From the NCBI RefSeq assembly GCF_002006355.2, contig NZ_CP096980.1, positions 3,410,001 through 3,474,000 on the forward strand: a DNA stretch of 64,000 bases, given 5' to 3'. The DNA is from Clostridium felsineum DSM 794 (GTDB lineage Bacteria > Bacillota > Clostridia > Clostridiales > Clostridiaceae). The notes under the pieces were generated by a model. It was not told the origin of the DNA. It did no database searches and was given only the letters and a program-made list of their open reading frames with translations. Positions 7,969 to 15,798 of this stretch are shown piece after piece. Numbering within the stretch: position 1 is the first letter of the stretch; each line of letters starts with the position of its first letter. Position numbers and translations under genes: made by a program.

Positions 7969-8985
7969 ATGAAAAACTTAAAATTAAAAGCTTTATCTTT
8001 AGGAATTGTTTCTACTGTCTTAATTTCTTCTAGTGCTTTTGCTGCTACACCAGCAGTTATACAAAATCATCCTGCTAACAATTCTTTGAATACTATCAAA
8101 AATAATTCAAATACGCCATATGTCTCATCATATAATATTATAGGGTATAATGATGATGTGCATTTTAATCCTAAAACGGACTCGCCATATAAAATGAATT
8201 CTGTGCATACAGATGGCACACCAAATGACGTTTTTTATTGGGCAAAAGATTCAAGTGCTACTGTATATATAGAAACTTTAACTGTTGGTTATGGTGCTGG
8301 TAATCCATATAACACTGTTGATAATTCTTACGATTCTCCAGAGACAGTATATTCTACCTTTGACACTAATCGATCTTATAATCTATTAAGGTTTATTAAT
8401 ATTACACAAGGATATCACACAATAAAAAGTGCACTTGTTAATAATGCCTTTGATGCTCCTATTAAAAGCTTCATTCCTTCAATAAATATAAGAGTATCTA
8501 AATTATCAGCTTATGCCTTAAATGGTACAGTACCTAAAAACGTTGAACTTACATTTAAAATGCCTAAAAAAGTAGATCCAAATGTTAATCTCTATGACTA
8601 TGTTGGAGTTTGTGAAACTAATACTAGTACACCAATAATGACATTAATTACATTAGCGCCAGATGGTCAAACTATAATAGTAGATTCTTCAACTCGTGTA
8701 TATTCATCAAATACTGATTACATGCTTGAAATTAATCCTGGTATAAAATTCACAGATGGTACTGAATCATTAGAATCAACTCTTCTTGAGTTTGTAACAA
8801 ATGACACTATCCAACAACCCGCAGCTAATTCATTTATGAATTCAAAAAAATATTCTTCATCATCAATTAACATCAATAGTAAAAATCCTCTATCTACCAA
8901 AAACATACGAACAAATTCAAATATTAGTTTAGATAATGCAACAAAATATTTTGATAATTTCAAACAAAAACATCACTCAAAATAG
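7969..8985 (+). CDS. Secreted protein with bacterial Ig-like domain
   Basis: The ATG at 7969 is preceded by AAGGGGG and begins a classical signal peptide (basic MKNLKLKA, hydrophobic core, SSSAFAA cleavage site near residue 27). An earlier in-frame start at 7912 is not supported by a ribosome site. The mature protein is about 310 residues. Its middle (about 160-280) resembles SbsA-type Ig-like folds (NVELTFKMPKKVD ... VDSSTRVYSSNTDYML). The C-terminal tail is low-complexity Ser/Asn/Lys. No catalytic motif is visible. It is monocistronic, with a terminator at 9005. Function unknown, extracellular by inference. Confidence 0.8.
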   Translation: MKNLKLKALSLGIVSTVLISSSAFAATPAVIQNHPANNSLNTIKNNSNTPYVSSYNIIGYNDDVHFNPKTDSPYKMNSVHTDGTPNDVFYWAKDSSATVYIETLTVGYGAGNPYNTVDNSYDSPETVYSTFDTNRSYNLLRFINITQGYHTIKSALVNNAFDAPIKSFIPSINIRVSKLSAYALNGTVPKNVELTFKMPKKVDPNVNLYDYVGVCETNTSTPIMTLITLAPDGQTIIVDSSTRVYSSNTDYMLEINPGIKFTDGTESLESTLLEFVTNDTIQQPAANSFMNSKKYSSSSININSKNPLSTKNIRTNSNISLDNATKYFDNFKQKHHSK

Positions 8986-9004
8986 ATACACTTTAGTAAA
9001 GATA

Positions 9005-9040
9005 CCACCATATTATTTAATTTATGGTGGCTCTTTTATA
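9005..9040 (+). terminator. Terminator of the secreted Ig-like protein gene
   Basis: CCACCATA (9005-9012) pairs with TATGGTGG (9023-9030), followed by CTCTTTTATATT, 20 bases after the stop codon. Confidence 0.8.
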
Positions 9041-9111
9041 TTATTTTACAGTAATTAACACTGTGTTGAAGTTATTATTTTTGCATTATTAATTTATAAA
9101 ACTGTGGCTTT

Positions 9112-9384
9112 TATCATATTATAAATTTCTTAGTCTGTAAGTCCTGTTTCTTCTATTAATTCCAACACTTTGTTATTCTTTAGAATTCCATCCCAGTTAA
9201 ATTCTTTTCCTATCTGCTCAACGGCAACCATAGCCTATTGTAGCCAAACCACATCCTTATTATATTGTTCAATGCCCATACTTTGATTTAATTGCCTTAT
9301 TGAAACCTCTAAAATAGTTTCTATAACAGCACCTGGCCATAACATTACTATTTGATTTATAACTATTATAACTAGTTCTTTCAT
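9112..9384 (-). pseudogene. Decayed LLH-family phage holin
   Basis: Reading the minus strand from the ATG at 9384 gives a frame that matches the intact holin at 53991-54347 over its second half (GIEQYNKDVVWLQ, AVEQIGKEFNW, KVLELIEETGLTD). Two in-frame stops interrupt it, one after VVWLQ and one after GLTD. The N-terminal membrane segment is altered and shortened, with WPGAVIETILE replacing the tail. It is clearly non-functional. It lies directly downstream of an endolysin remnant, the same order as in the intact pair. Confidence 0.82.
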
Positions 9385-9440
9385 CTCTCATTCCTTCAAA
9401 ATTTCATTGTACCTAAAAAACACCATAGCTTCCCCTTATC

Positions 9441-9610
9441 CTAACAATTTTCATTCAATAATTTTTTCCAAGTAACAGTTCCCACAACTCTATACTGAAT
9501 GTATCATGCCTTTTTGCTTTAAGTAGTCCTCAAACTGCCTTACATTATAGCTTATTTTATCATTACTTTGTCTAAATAAATTCAGGCATTCATGAGCACT
9601 GATTAGAAGA
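9441..9610 (-). pseudogene. Decayed GH25 endolysin fragment
   Basis: The minus strand encodes pieces of the intact GH25 endolysin at 54373-55368. NVRQFEDYLKQKGM matches its VRQFYDFMQSKGYE. After a large internal deletion, IQYRV then GTVTWKKLLNENC and stop match its IQYRVGG and GTATWSKLLDENC ends. The catalytic N-terminus and most of both peptidoglycan-binding domains are gone. The left limit is the stop codon (9441-9443); the right limit is approximate. With the holin remnant it forms a second, dead copy of the lysis cassette. Confidence 0.78.
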
Positions 9611-9823
9611 TAATTTGATTAATTTCAAATTGTCCTCTAATTTGTTTTTTGAGTCAACATATTGAATAATATATAATAAAATTCTTAATGATAACAAATT
9701 AATTTTTGTTGTCCATATTTTATTTAAAGAAATATTTAAAATCAATTCTTTCATATCAAGCCAAACAATTTATAGTTATGTTTTAGACAAAATAAAAAGC
9801 CCTATTTTTAATACTTTAAATAT

Positions 9824-9852
9824 TTGTACGTCTCTTTTTAATATGGTAATAT
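9824..9852 (+). promoter_or_regulatory. Promoter of the 52-codon ORF
   Basis: TTGTAC (9824-9829) and TAATAT (9847-9852) are 17 bases apart and lie 23 bases upstream of the ATG at 9875, with AAGGAGGA between. Good fit to a sigma-A promoter. Confidence 0.6.
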
Positions 9853-9874
9853 TTTGTTAAAAGGAGGAATCAAT

Positions 9875-10033
9875 ATGCATAATCATACTTATTTACAAGA
9901 ACGTATTGATAAATTATCAATGCTATATATGGAACATCATTATGATATTAAATCAATGCCAATTGACGAATTCGTAAAGACATTTGATAAAATTTCCAAT
10001 GAAATAATCAATTTTCTTAACTATTCTAAATAA
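9875..10033 (+). CDS. Small hypothetical protein (52 residues)
   Basis: This ORF has a strong AAGGAGGA seven bases before the ATG and a good promoter. The product is a short helical, charged protein: ERIDKLSMLYMEHH, then EFVKTFDKISNEIINFL. The two-helix size recalls Spo0E-like aspartyl phosphatases, but the characteristic SQELD signature is absent, so I do not assign it. It is followed by a large palindrome (10070-10132) that may terminate its transcript. Confidence 0.65.
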   Translation: MHNHTYLQERIDKLSMLYMEHHYDIKSMPIDEFVKTFDKISNEIINFLNYSK

Positions 10034-10069
10034 TTGTTATTGCCCTATTGTAATTGATATTTTATTGAG

Positions 10070-10132
10070 TATCTTTTGCTGAACTAACGGCCATGCCGTT
10101 TAATAATTTAACTATTAGTTCAGCAAAAGATA
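10070..10132. repeat. 18-bp perfect inverted repeat with nested hairpin
   Basis: TATCTTTTGCTGAACTAA (10070-10087) recurs inverted at 10115-10132. A 5-bp hairpin (ACGGC/GCCGT, 10087-10099) sits in the interior. There is no clean U-tract, so it is either a strong bidirectional structural terminator or the remnant of a small palindromic element. It lies between a plus-strand ORF and a minus-strand gene. Confidence 0.6.
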
Positions 10133-10229
10133 TCTCTTTACTATTGAATAAAAGCAAAACACCGTAAAATTCATTTCTGAATATTACGATGTTAAAAATT
10201 CTTGTTTATTTATACAAAAAAATATTACA

Positions 10230-10625
10230 TTAAGTTAAAGTTTGAAATGCTTTAGCAACTTTCATCGCAAAATGTAAAGGTGGCTCTACTGACTCAAAAT
10301 GAATATACATAATTCTTGGATTATCAAATAACCAATGATTATGCACTGCGGTTACAATTATACCTTGCCTTTGGAGTATAGAAGAAAATCTATATATTTC
10401 CCTAGGGAGAATTACAGTTTCCCCCAAATTTAATGTATTACCCTGCTGATCCATATCCTCATAAGAGAACATAGCTGCCAAAGTTAACCCAGAAGTGCTA
10501 GTCCTCCCTAAAATATTTATCTTTAAATTATCTCTTAAGCGTATAACAGAACATGAGCCATCTTTTGAGTCCATAATATTGCTATTAAGTATCTGAGCAA
10601 ATTGTCTACAAAGATTATCTGCCAT
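10230..10625 (-). CDS. DUF1259 / LppY-LpqO-like protein
   Basis: The 131-residue form starting at the ATG at 10625 (MADNLCRQF) has GGAGG seven bases upstream. The longer open frame to 10748 includes the nuclease gene's terminator and is rejected. The protein has the family features: GLTLAAMFSYEDMD, then a C-terminal VTAVHNHWLFDNPRIMYIHF block rich in His. These are typical of DUF1259 proteins of sporulating Firmicutes, whose function is unknown. No signal peptide. It lies downstream of the secreted nuclease gene on the same strand but is separated from it by a terminator. Confidence 0.75.
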   Translation of the reverse strand: MADNLCRQFAQILNSNIMDSKDGSCSVIRLRDNLKINILGRTSTSGLTLAAMFSYEDMDQQGNTLNLGETVILPREIYRFSSILQRQGIIVTAVHNHWLFDNPRIMYIHFESVEPPLHFAMKVAKAFQTLT

Positions 10626-10719
10626 TAAAAACCTCCAGATAATACTAATTACATATTTATAATATGATAAGTTTACACACTTGTGATTTAATTTATATGA
10701 ATTACAACATTTCTTATAT

Positions 10720-10758
10720 AATAAAAACAAAAGACCGATGAATTTCACTTCACCGATC
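10720..10758 (-). terminator. Terminator of the secreted nuclease gene
   Basis: On the minus strand GATCGGTGAA / TTCATCGGTC forms a 10-bp stem with one wobble pair (arms 10749-10758 and 10733-10742), followed by TTTTGTTTTTATT. Confidence 0.85.
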
Positions 10759-10789
10759 TCTTAATATTGTATAAGTACTATTCTAAATA

Positions 10790-12235
10790 TTAATTTGTAG
10801 CATCATTGTCAACTTTACTCTCTATTACATTTCTTATATTAGTTGGTACTGCTGAAAGGAAATTATAACCTGTCAAAGACTGAATAGTATTCACACTAAC
10901 TCTGTAGCTAGTCCATGGTTTACTAGAACATGATTGATCATTTGGTATTACTACAGATATTACTCTAGTTGAATTTGTTATTCTGTTAACATCATTAGTT
11001 CCATTAGGTAAAACTACAATTATCTTCCATGTCTTTGCTGGTACCACAACACCATTTCCTACGGTAGTCATATATCCATGAGAGCCAGTTCCTCCCATTC
11101 CATAGCCTCCATCCATAATATATAACTCATTACCCCCTGACACAAGTGTACGCTCATATTCTTCTAACTTTTCCCAAGTAATTTCATTATTATTTGGAGC
11201 TTGAGGAATCATGTTATCCATAAAAAATGTTGCCTGATTGTCGGAAATTGAATTCGTACGATCCCCTGAAGGGCACATATGTCCTCTATCAAATCCAGTA
11301 CCTGAAAATTCACTTGCTGTAACCTCATACCATCCTAATGGCAATGTAGTATCTGGTCTAAAATCATCTTGACGACGGACACTTCCAAGATTAGATGAAT
11401 CTAAATGCCAGCTTGTCCAATTAGGTTCGTGTTTACTATTATTATATGAGAAATCATATTGAGGTTTAGCCATCAAATAGTTATTAGAATTTGATATATC
11501 GCTAGTGGCTCCACTTGGATTACCTAATAACATATTATCATTATCCTTGCCAGTATTATTGTTGTTATTATTATTGTTATTATTTCCCCCATTGCCTTGT
11601 GATGAAGAGTTTTGTGGATTTATATTACTTGTTATATAAAAATCTTCTGAATTATTGTCAGTGTCCCAACCATTACCTTGACCTTGAATTTCTGTTCCAT
11701 TATCATCTTTACGCTCTGCACATGTGGTATTAGAAAGTGCACCTACTGAAGAAGTTTCTGATTCATCCGCAGAACCATACCCCACAAAATCCACAACATT
11801 TGAATCTTCAGGGCCTGATACTGATGTTGTATCTTTCGCTAATGCAACCTTTCCATTAGTTGCACTTAGGTTTATATCTCCTGTTGCATCTGCATTAGGC
11901 AAATCTACAGTTCCACTGCCACCACTTGCTTCTTTAATTAAAAAATATTTATGAGCATCGATGCTGCCTGATAAATTTGTAATATTATTGAATGAACCTG
12001 AAGTAGAAGCATACTGAACTGACCAGCCTGACAAATCTACTGTTGAGCTAGTGGGATTATAGATTTCAATAAAATCATTTTTGTAGGATGAACCACTGTT
12101 ACCACCACCACCATAAATTTCACTTATAACAAGGTGTGATGAAGCAGCATAAGTTCTAACATTACTAGATAATCCTTGTATAGCACTAGAGAACACAGAA
12201 CATGCAAGTAATAATATTGCAATCTTTTTTTTCAT
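10790..12235 (-). CDS. Secreted lamin-tail-domain DNA/RNA non-specific endonuclease
   Basis: A 481-residue exported nuclease. A signal peptide covers residues 1-30 (MKKKIAILLLACSVFSS ... RTYAAS). A lamin-tail (LTD) domain follows at about 33-155 (LVISEIYGGGG, FIEIYNPTSSTVDLSGW). A Ser/Asn-rich linker with a run of Asn (about 205-232) precedes a ββα-metal (NUC1) nuclease domain at about 250-470. The catalytic signature DRGHM has His318, and MDNMIPQ provides the Mg-binding Asn340. It probably degrades extracellular DNA for nutrients. AGGGGAG precedes the ATG; the gene is monocistronic. Confidence 0.92.
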   Translation of the reverse strand: MKKKIAILLLACSVFSSAIQGLSSNVRTYAASSHLVISEIYGGGGNSGSSYKNDFIEIYNPTSSTVDLSGWSVQYASTSGSFNNITNLSGSIDAHKYFLIKEASGGSGTVDLPNADATGDINLSATNGKVALAKDTTSVSGPEDSNVVDFVGYGSADESETSSVGALSNTTCAERKDDNGTEIQGQGNGWDTDNNSEDFYITSNINPQNSSSQGNGGNNNNNNNNNNTGKDNDNMLLGNPSGATSDISNSNNYLMAKPQYDFSYNNSKHEPNWTSWHLDSSNLGSVRRQDDFRPDTTLPLGWYEVTASEFSGTGFDRGHMCPSGDRTNSISDNQATFFMDNMIPQAPNNNEITWEKLEEYERTLVSGGNELYIMDGGYGMGGTGSHGYMTTVGNGVVVPAKTWKIIVVLPNGTNDVNRITNSTRVISVVIPNDQSCSSKPWTSYRVSVNTIQSLTGYNFLSAVPTNIRNVIESKVDNDATN

Positions 12236-12650
12236 TTTTTACTCCCCTTAATAAATTTTATATTTTTTAAATAATTCTAATAAACAAACTAATATCATTT
12301 TTTTCATAGTATTAAGCTATAATTATTTCAAATAAAAACAGCGTACATAAACTTATATAAATTTCATTACTACTTGTTTACAATATTCATTCGTTTACAG
12401 TATTTATTTACAACTATAGCAGTTTATTGTTACAAATTGATTATTAATACGTTAATTAGACGTTAATTGGATTATTAATTAAATATGCTAATTTTAAAGC
12501 AGAACCAATACCATTTATAATTAATTATTGTAAATTTTAGTTTTTTAAGTAATTATAACTTATAATTTAATATATTTCAAGGGTTAAAAATGCGAATATT
12601 GTTTAATCTTGCCATATTAATTTGCACATTTCGTAATTTGCATAACTATA
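12236..12650. other. Upstream region of the nuclease gene, no gene
   Basis: This 415-base AT-rich stretch holds the nuclease promoter. It contains two 17-base imperfect tandem repeats (12376-12409) and a pair of ACGTTAATT direct repeats (12449-12457, 12460-12468). No coding remnant is evident. The right end is the IS insertion point. Confidence 0.5.
12376..12409. repeat. Two 17-base tandem repeats upstream of the nuclease
   Basis: GTTTACAATATTCATTC and GTTTACAGTATTTATTT are adjacent. On the minus strand this places TGTAAA-type motifs 17 bases apart about 140-175 bases upstream of the nuclease start. Possibly a regulator-binding array; TGTAAACG resembles half of a CcpA cre site. Confidence 0.4.
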
Positions 12651-14521
12651 AAAGGGGCTGTTGCAAAACTAAAAAATAGTTTTGCAATAGCTCCTTTGTT
12701 GTATATAAAAAATGTGAGTTCCGAAGAACTCACATTGATTGTATAATTAAATTATGAACGTAACTAAATTATACACAAAAAATTATAATCAATTTAATGA
12801 TAATTTGCAACTTATATTACCATTAAATTTAGAAAACTTAATACCAGAAGATGATTCGGTTCGTTTGCTAAGCTATTTGTTGGAGGGATTAAATTATAAA
12901 AAATTGTACAAGGCGTATTCTTCCATAGGAAGAAAATCAGCAGTTGAACCCAAAATCATGTTCAAAATAATATCTTATGCTTATTCTCAAAATATTTATT
13001 CAAGTAGAAAGATAGAAAAAGCATGCAAAAGAGATATAAATTTCAAATGGCTACTTCAAGGCTTTAAAGCACCTGATCACGCTACTATAAGTAGATTTCG
13101 AAAAAAATATCTTTCAAATGAAGTGATTGAAGATTTATTTTATCAACAAGTTAACTATTTAGCTAAAGAAAAAGAATTATTATTTGAAAATGTATTTATC
13201 GATGGTACTAAAATTGAGGCAAATGCCAACCGATATACTTTTGTTTGGAAGAAAGCTATTTATAAAAATGAAGGTAAGATGTTTGATAAAATTATTGCTC
13301 TTGTTAAAACCATTAATCTTGAAAGATTAATGAAATTCACTATTGAGAGAGAAACTTTGATTGATGATATAAACAAAATTCTTCAATGGCTTTTATTTGA
13401 AAAAGAAAAAAGAAATATAGAGTTTGTTCATGGAATCGGTAAAAGAAAAACTGCAATTCAAAAGTGGATAGAACAACTATCACAATATAAAGAAAGACAA
13501 GAAAAATATAATTTAAGTAAGAAAATATTTTCAAAAAGAAATAGCTATTCTAAAACTGATACTGATGCAACTTTCATGCATATGAAAGATGATCATATGA
13601 GAAATGGTCAATTAAAACCTGCCTATAATGTACAAATAGCAGTTGATAGTGAATATGTAACTGGTGTTGGAGTATTTGATGATAGAAATGATATAGCAAC
13701 ATTAATACCAATGATTACTAATATGCAAGAAAAAATTGGTCATAAATATACTAATGTGATTGCAGATTCTGGTTACGAAAGTGAAGAAAACTATTTGTTT
13801 TTAGAGTCTAATAATCAAATACCATATATAAAACCTCAAACTTATGAGAAATGGAAAAAAAGAAGTTTTAAAAACGACATCAGTAAGCGTGAAAATATGA
13901 AATATGATGTTAAAACAGATACATATATTTGTCATAATAATAGAAAATTATTCCCATCATATATTATTCATAAAAAATCTGCAAGTGGGTATACGTCTGA
14001 GGTTACTGTTTATGAATGTGAAAATTGCGATAACTGCACTTTGAAATCAAAGTGCACAAAAGCAAAGAATAACCGAAAAATGCAGGTTTCAAAGACTTTT
14101 ATTAAAAAGCGTCAAATTTCATACAACAATATCAAAACTGAATTGGGAACTAAATTGAGAATGAACAGATCTATTCAAGTTGAAGGTGCGTTTGGAATTT
14201 TAAAAAGCGACTATGAATTCAAAAGATTTTTAACACGTGGAAAAAATAGTGTAAAAACTGAATTTATTTTGCTTTGTTTTGGATATAACATTAACAAATT
14301 ACATTTAAAAATCCAAAATGAAAGAACTCAAAAGTATCTTCACGAATTAAAAACTATTTCCTAATTATGGAATAATATAGTTAGGTTTATTTTAGTGCGT
14401 CAAAATCTCATGGAAATTCAAATAATTAATATAGTATTTAAAATATTAGGCAATTTTATAGCTTAAACAAAAAAAGAGCATCGCTCATGATTAATTTTAA
14501 TCATTTTGCGACACTCCCTTT
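12651..14521 (+). mobile_element. IS1182-family insertion sequence, copy 1
   Basis: A 1871-bp element with imperfect terminal inverted repeats (AAAGGGGCTGTTGCAAAA at the left, AAAGGGAGTGTCGCAAAA inverted at the right). It is flanked by the 4-bp palindromic duplication TATA (12647-12650 and 14522-14525). Internal hairpins protect it from read-through: TTGCAAAACTA inverted repeat (12661-12687) and an 11-bp stem AATGTGAGTTC / GAACTCACATT (12711-12736). It carries one transposase gene. A nearly identical copy lies inverted at 55505-57375. Confidence 0.92.
12754..14364 (+). CDS. IS1182-family transposase (copy 1)
   Basis: A full-length 536-residue transposase. The N-terminal DUF772-type domain contains PEDDSVRLLSYLLEGLNY and DHATISRFRKKYL. 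The DDE catalytic domain includes FIDGTKIEANANRYTFVWKK (first Asp) and VIADSGYESEENY (second Asp). The Cys-rich CENCDNCTLKSKC segment and the terminal EGAFGILKSDYEFKRF block carry the catalytic Glu region. The product differs from copy 2 by one residue that I can see (SSIGRK versus SSVGRK). Start ATG at 12754; likely active. Confidence 0.95.
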   Translation: MNVTKLYTKNYNQFNDNLQLILPLNLENLIPEDDSVRLLSYLLEGLNYKKLYKAYSSIGRKSAVEPKIMFKIISYAYSQNIYSSRKIEKACKRDINFKWLLQGFKAPDHATISRFRKKYLSNEVIEDLFYQQVNYLAKEKELLFENVFIDGTKIEANANRYTFVWKKAIYKNEGKMFDKIIALVKTINLERLMKFTIERETLIDDINKILQWLLFEKEKRNIEFVHGIGKRKTAIQKWIEQLSQYKERQEKYNLSKKIFSKRNSYSKTDTDATFMHMKDDHMRNGQLKPAYNVQIAVDSEYVTGVGVFDDRNDIATLIPMITNMQEKIGHKYTNVIADSGYESEENYLFLESNNQIPYIKPQTYEKWKKRSFKNDISKRENMKYDVKTDTYICHNNRKLFPSYIIHKKSASGYTSEVTVYECENCDNCTLKSKCTKAKNNRKMQVSKTFIKKRQISYNNIKTELGTKLRMNRSIQVEGAFGILKSDYEFKRFLTRGKNSVKTEFILLCFGYNINKLHLKIQNERTQKYLHELKTIS

Positions 14522-14540
14522 TATAAGCTTATTTTTATAT

Positions 14541-14876
14541 TCAAAAAAAATTCTGACCAATAAGTGATAAAAATGTATATACTATGCCAAATACAACACA
14601 CACTGTTACAGACAACCATTTGGGATTAAAAATTTCTTTTTCTATAGCTAAGAATATTGATAAACTTAAAAAAGCAAAACCAATAACTCCGTATATAGCT
14701 TCAACTAATTCTGCATTATTTATAAATCCACAAGTAAGATAAGTATAAATGAATGTAAATACCAATCCTATTATTAATAATTCTGCATATCTTTTTCTCT
14801 TAAATTTCAATCCTGCTGCTATTCCAGTGATAACAACAAAAATTCCTACAATTATTATAAATATTTCTTCAATCAT
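14541..14876 (-). CDS. Small four-helix membrane protein
   Basis: A 111-residue hydrophobic protein with four predicted helices (about residues 3-20, 30-48, 58-75 and 85-105) and short basic loops such as KFKRKRYAE. The chosen ATG at 14876 has GGGGGGAG seven bases upstream; the frame's earlier start is not supported. It is divergent from the K+ channel gene, with operator-like repeats between them. No family recognised. Confidence 0.65.
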   Translation of the reverse strand: MIEEIFIIIVGIFVVITGIAAGLKFKRKRYAELLIIGLVFTFIYTYLTCGFINNAELVEAIYGVIGFAFLSLSIFLAIEKEIFNPKWLSVTVCVVFGIVYTFLSLIGQNFF

Positions 14877-14923
14877 ATTCTCCCCCCCAGTATAATACAA
14901 AATTATATTTACATTTTTGTCCC

Positions 14924-14962
14924 AATACCGTATAGTATAAATTTTACCATAAAATACCGTAT
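14924..14962. promoter_or_regulatory. Operator-like direct repeats in divergent promoter region
   Basis: AATACCGTAT occurs at 14924-14933 and 14953-14962, 29 bases apart. The flanks also resemble each other (AGTATAA and TATACTT). The pair is centred in the 149-base gap between two divergent genes, as expected of a shared regulator site. Confidence 0.45.
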
Positions 14963-15025
14963 TATACTTGAAATTATTCCATTTTTATAAAATAATATAA
15001 TTATATACTAGAGGAGGTAATTCTA

Positions 15026-15796
15026 TTGAATATTACAAAACATAAAAATACAATCTACGAAGTAATTTCAGCTTTATTAGCTTTAACTTCATCTACTATG
15101 TTAATTATAGAATTGTCATTTAATTTATCCGTTACAGTTGAATACATATTTGATATTATTGATAATATTATTTTAATCATTTTTGCAATAGACTATTTCT
15201 TAAGACTTTACCTTTCAAAAGATAAAAAGAAATTTTTTAAAGAGAATATAATAGATTTACTTTCTATCATTCCTTTTAATTCAATTTTTCAAGGCTTTAG
15301 AATACTCAAAATATCAAAATTATTAAAATTTGCAAAGCTGCTTAAATTTCTGAAATTATTTAGAGCTTTTTCTCTATTGTTAAGATTCAAAAAATATTCC
15401 AGAAGCTTTATTAAAACAAACAATTTTCAATATGCAATTTACACTACAATGTTTGTATTAATTACTGGAACAATAGGAATGCATTTTGCAGAAGGACTTT
15501 CCTTCGGAAATGCTCTTTGGTGGAGTTTTGTTACTATAACTACTGTTGGATATGGAGACATATCTCCTTCTACTACATTTGGACGAATACTTGCAAGTAT
15601 ACTTATGCTAGTTGGTATAGGCTTTTTAAGTATGCTTACAGGAACTATCTCCACCTTTTTCCTTACTAAAAAAACTGATACAAGCTATAGAAATGAGTTA
15701 ATCGAAAATATAAAATGTAAGCTGGATAATTTTGATAAGTTGAATACTGAGGATATAGATGATATTTGCACTATACTAAAGGCTCTCAAAAAATAA
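15026..15796 (+). CDS. Voltage-gated-type potassium channel
   Basis: A 256-residue channel with the six-segment layout. S1-S3 lie within about residues 12-85. S4-like basic segment RILKISKLLKFAKLLKFLKL (about 92-120) carries Lys/Arg roughly every third or fourth position. The pore is followed by the selectivity filter TVGYGD (173-178), and S6 is about 186-212. A short cytosolic helix ends the protein. It uses a TTG start with AGAGGAGG upstream. The stop codon is only two bases from that of the convergent hydrolase gene. Role: K+ conductance or membrane potential control. Confidence 0.9.
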   Translation: MNITKHKNTIYEVISALLALTSSTMLIIELSFNLSVTVEYIFDIIDNIILIIFAIDYFLRLYLSKDKKKFFKENIIDLLSIIPFNSIFQGFRILKISKLLKFAKLLKFLKLFRAFSLLLRFKKYSRSFIKTNNFQYAIYTTMFVLITGTIGMHFAEGLSFGNALWWSFVTITTVGYGDISPSTTFGRILASILMLVGIGFLSMLTGTISTFFLTKKTDTSYRNELIENIKCKLDNFDKLNTEDIDDICTILKALKK

Positions 15797-15798
15797 TT

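Noticed and set aside
9875..10033. Spo0E-like phosphatase assignment for the 52-codon ORF
   Set aside because: Size fits but the SQELD signature is missing.
11515..11954. Plus-strand open frames opposite the nuclease gene
   Set aside because: Tyr/His-rich or Ser/Pro-rich translations that mirror the Asn/Ser-rich nuclease linker; antisense shadows.
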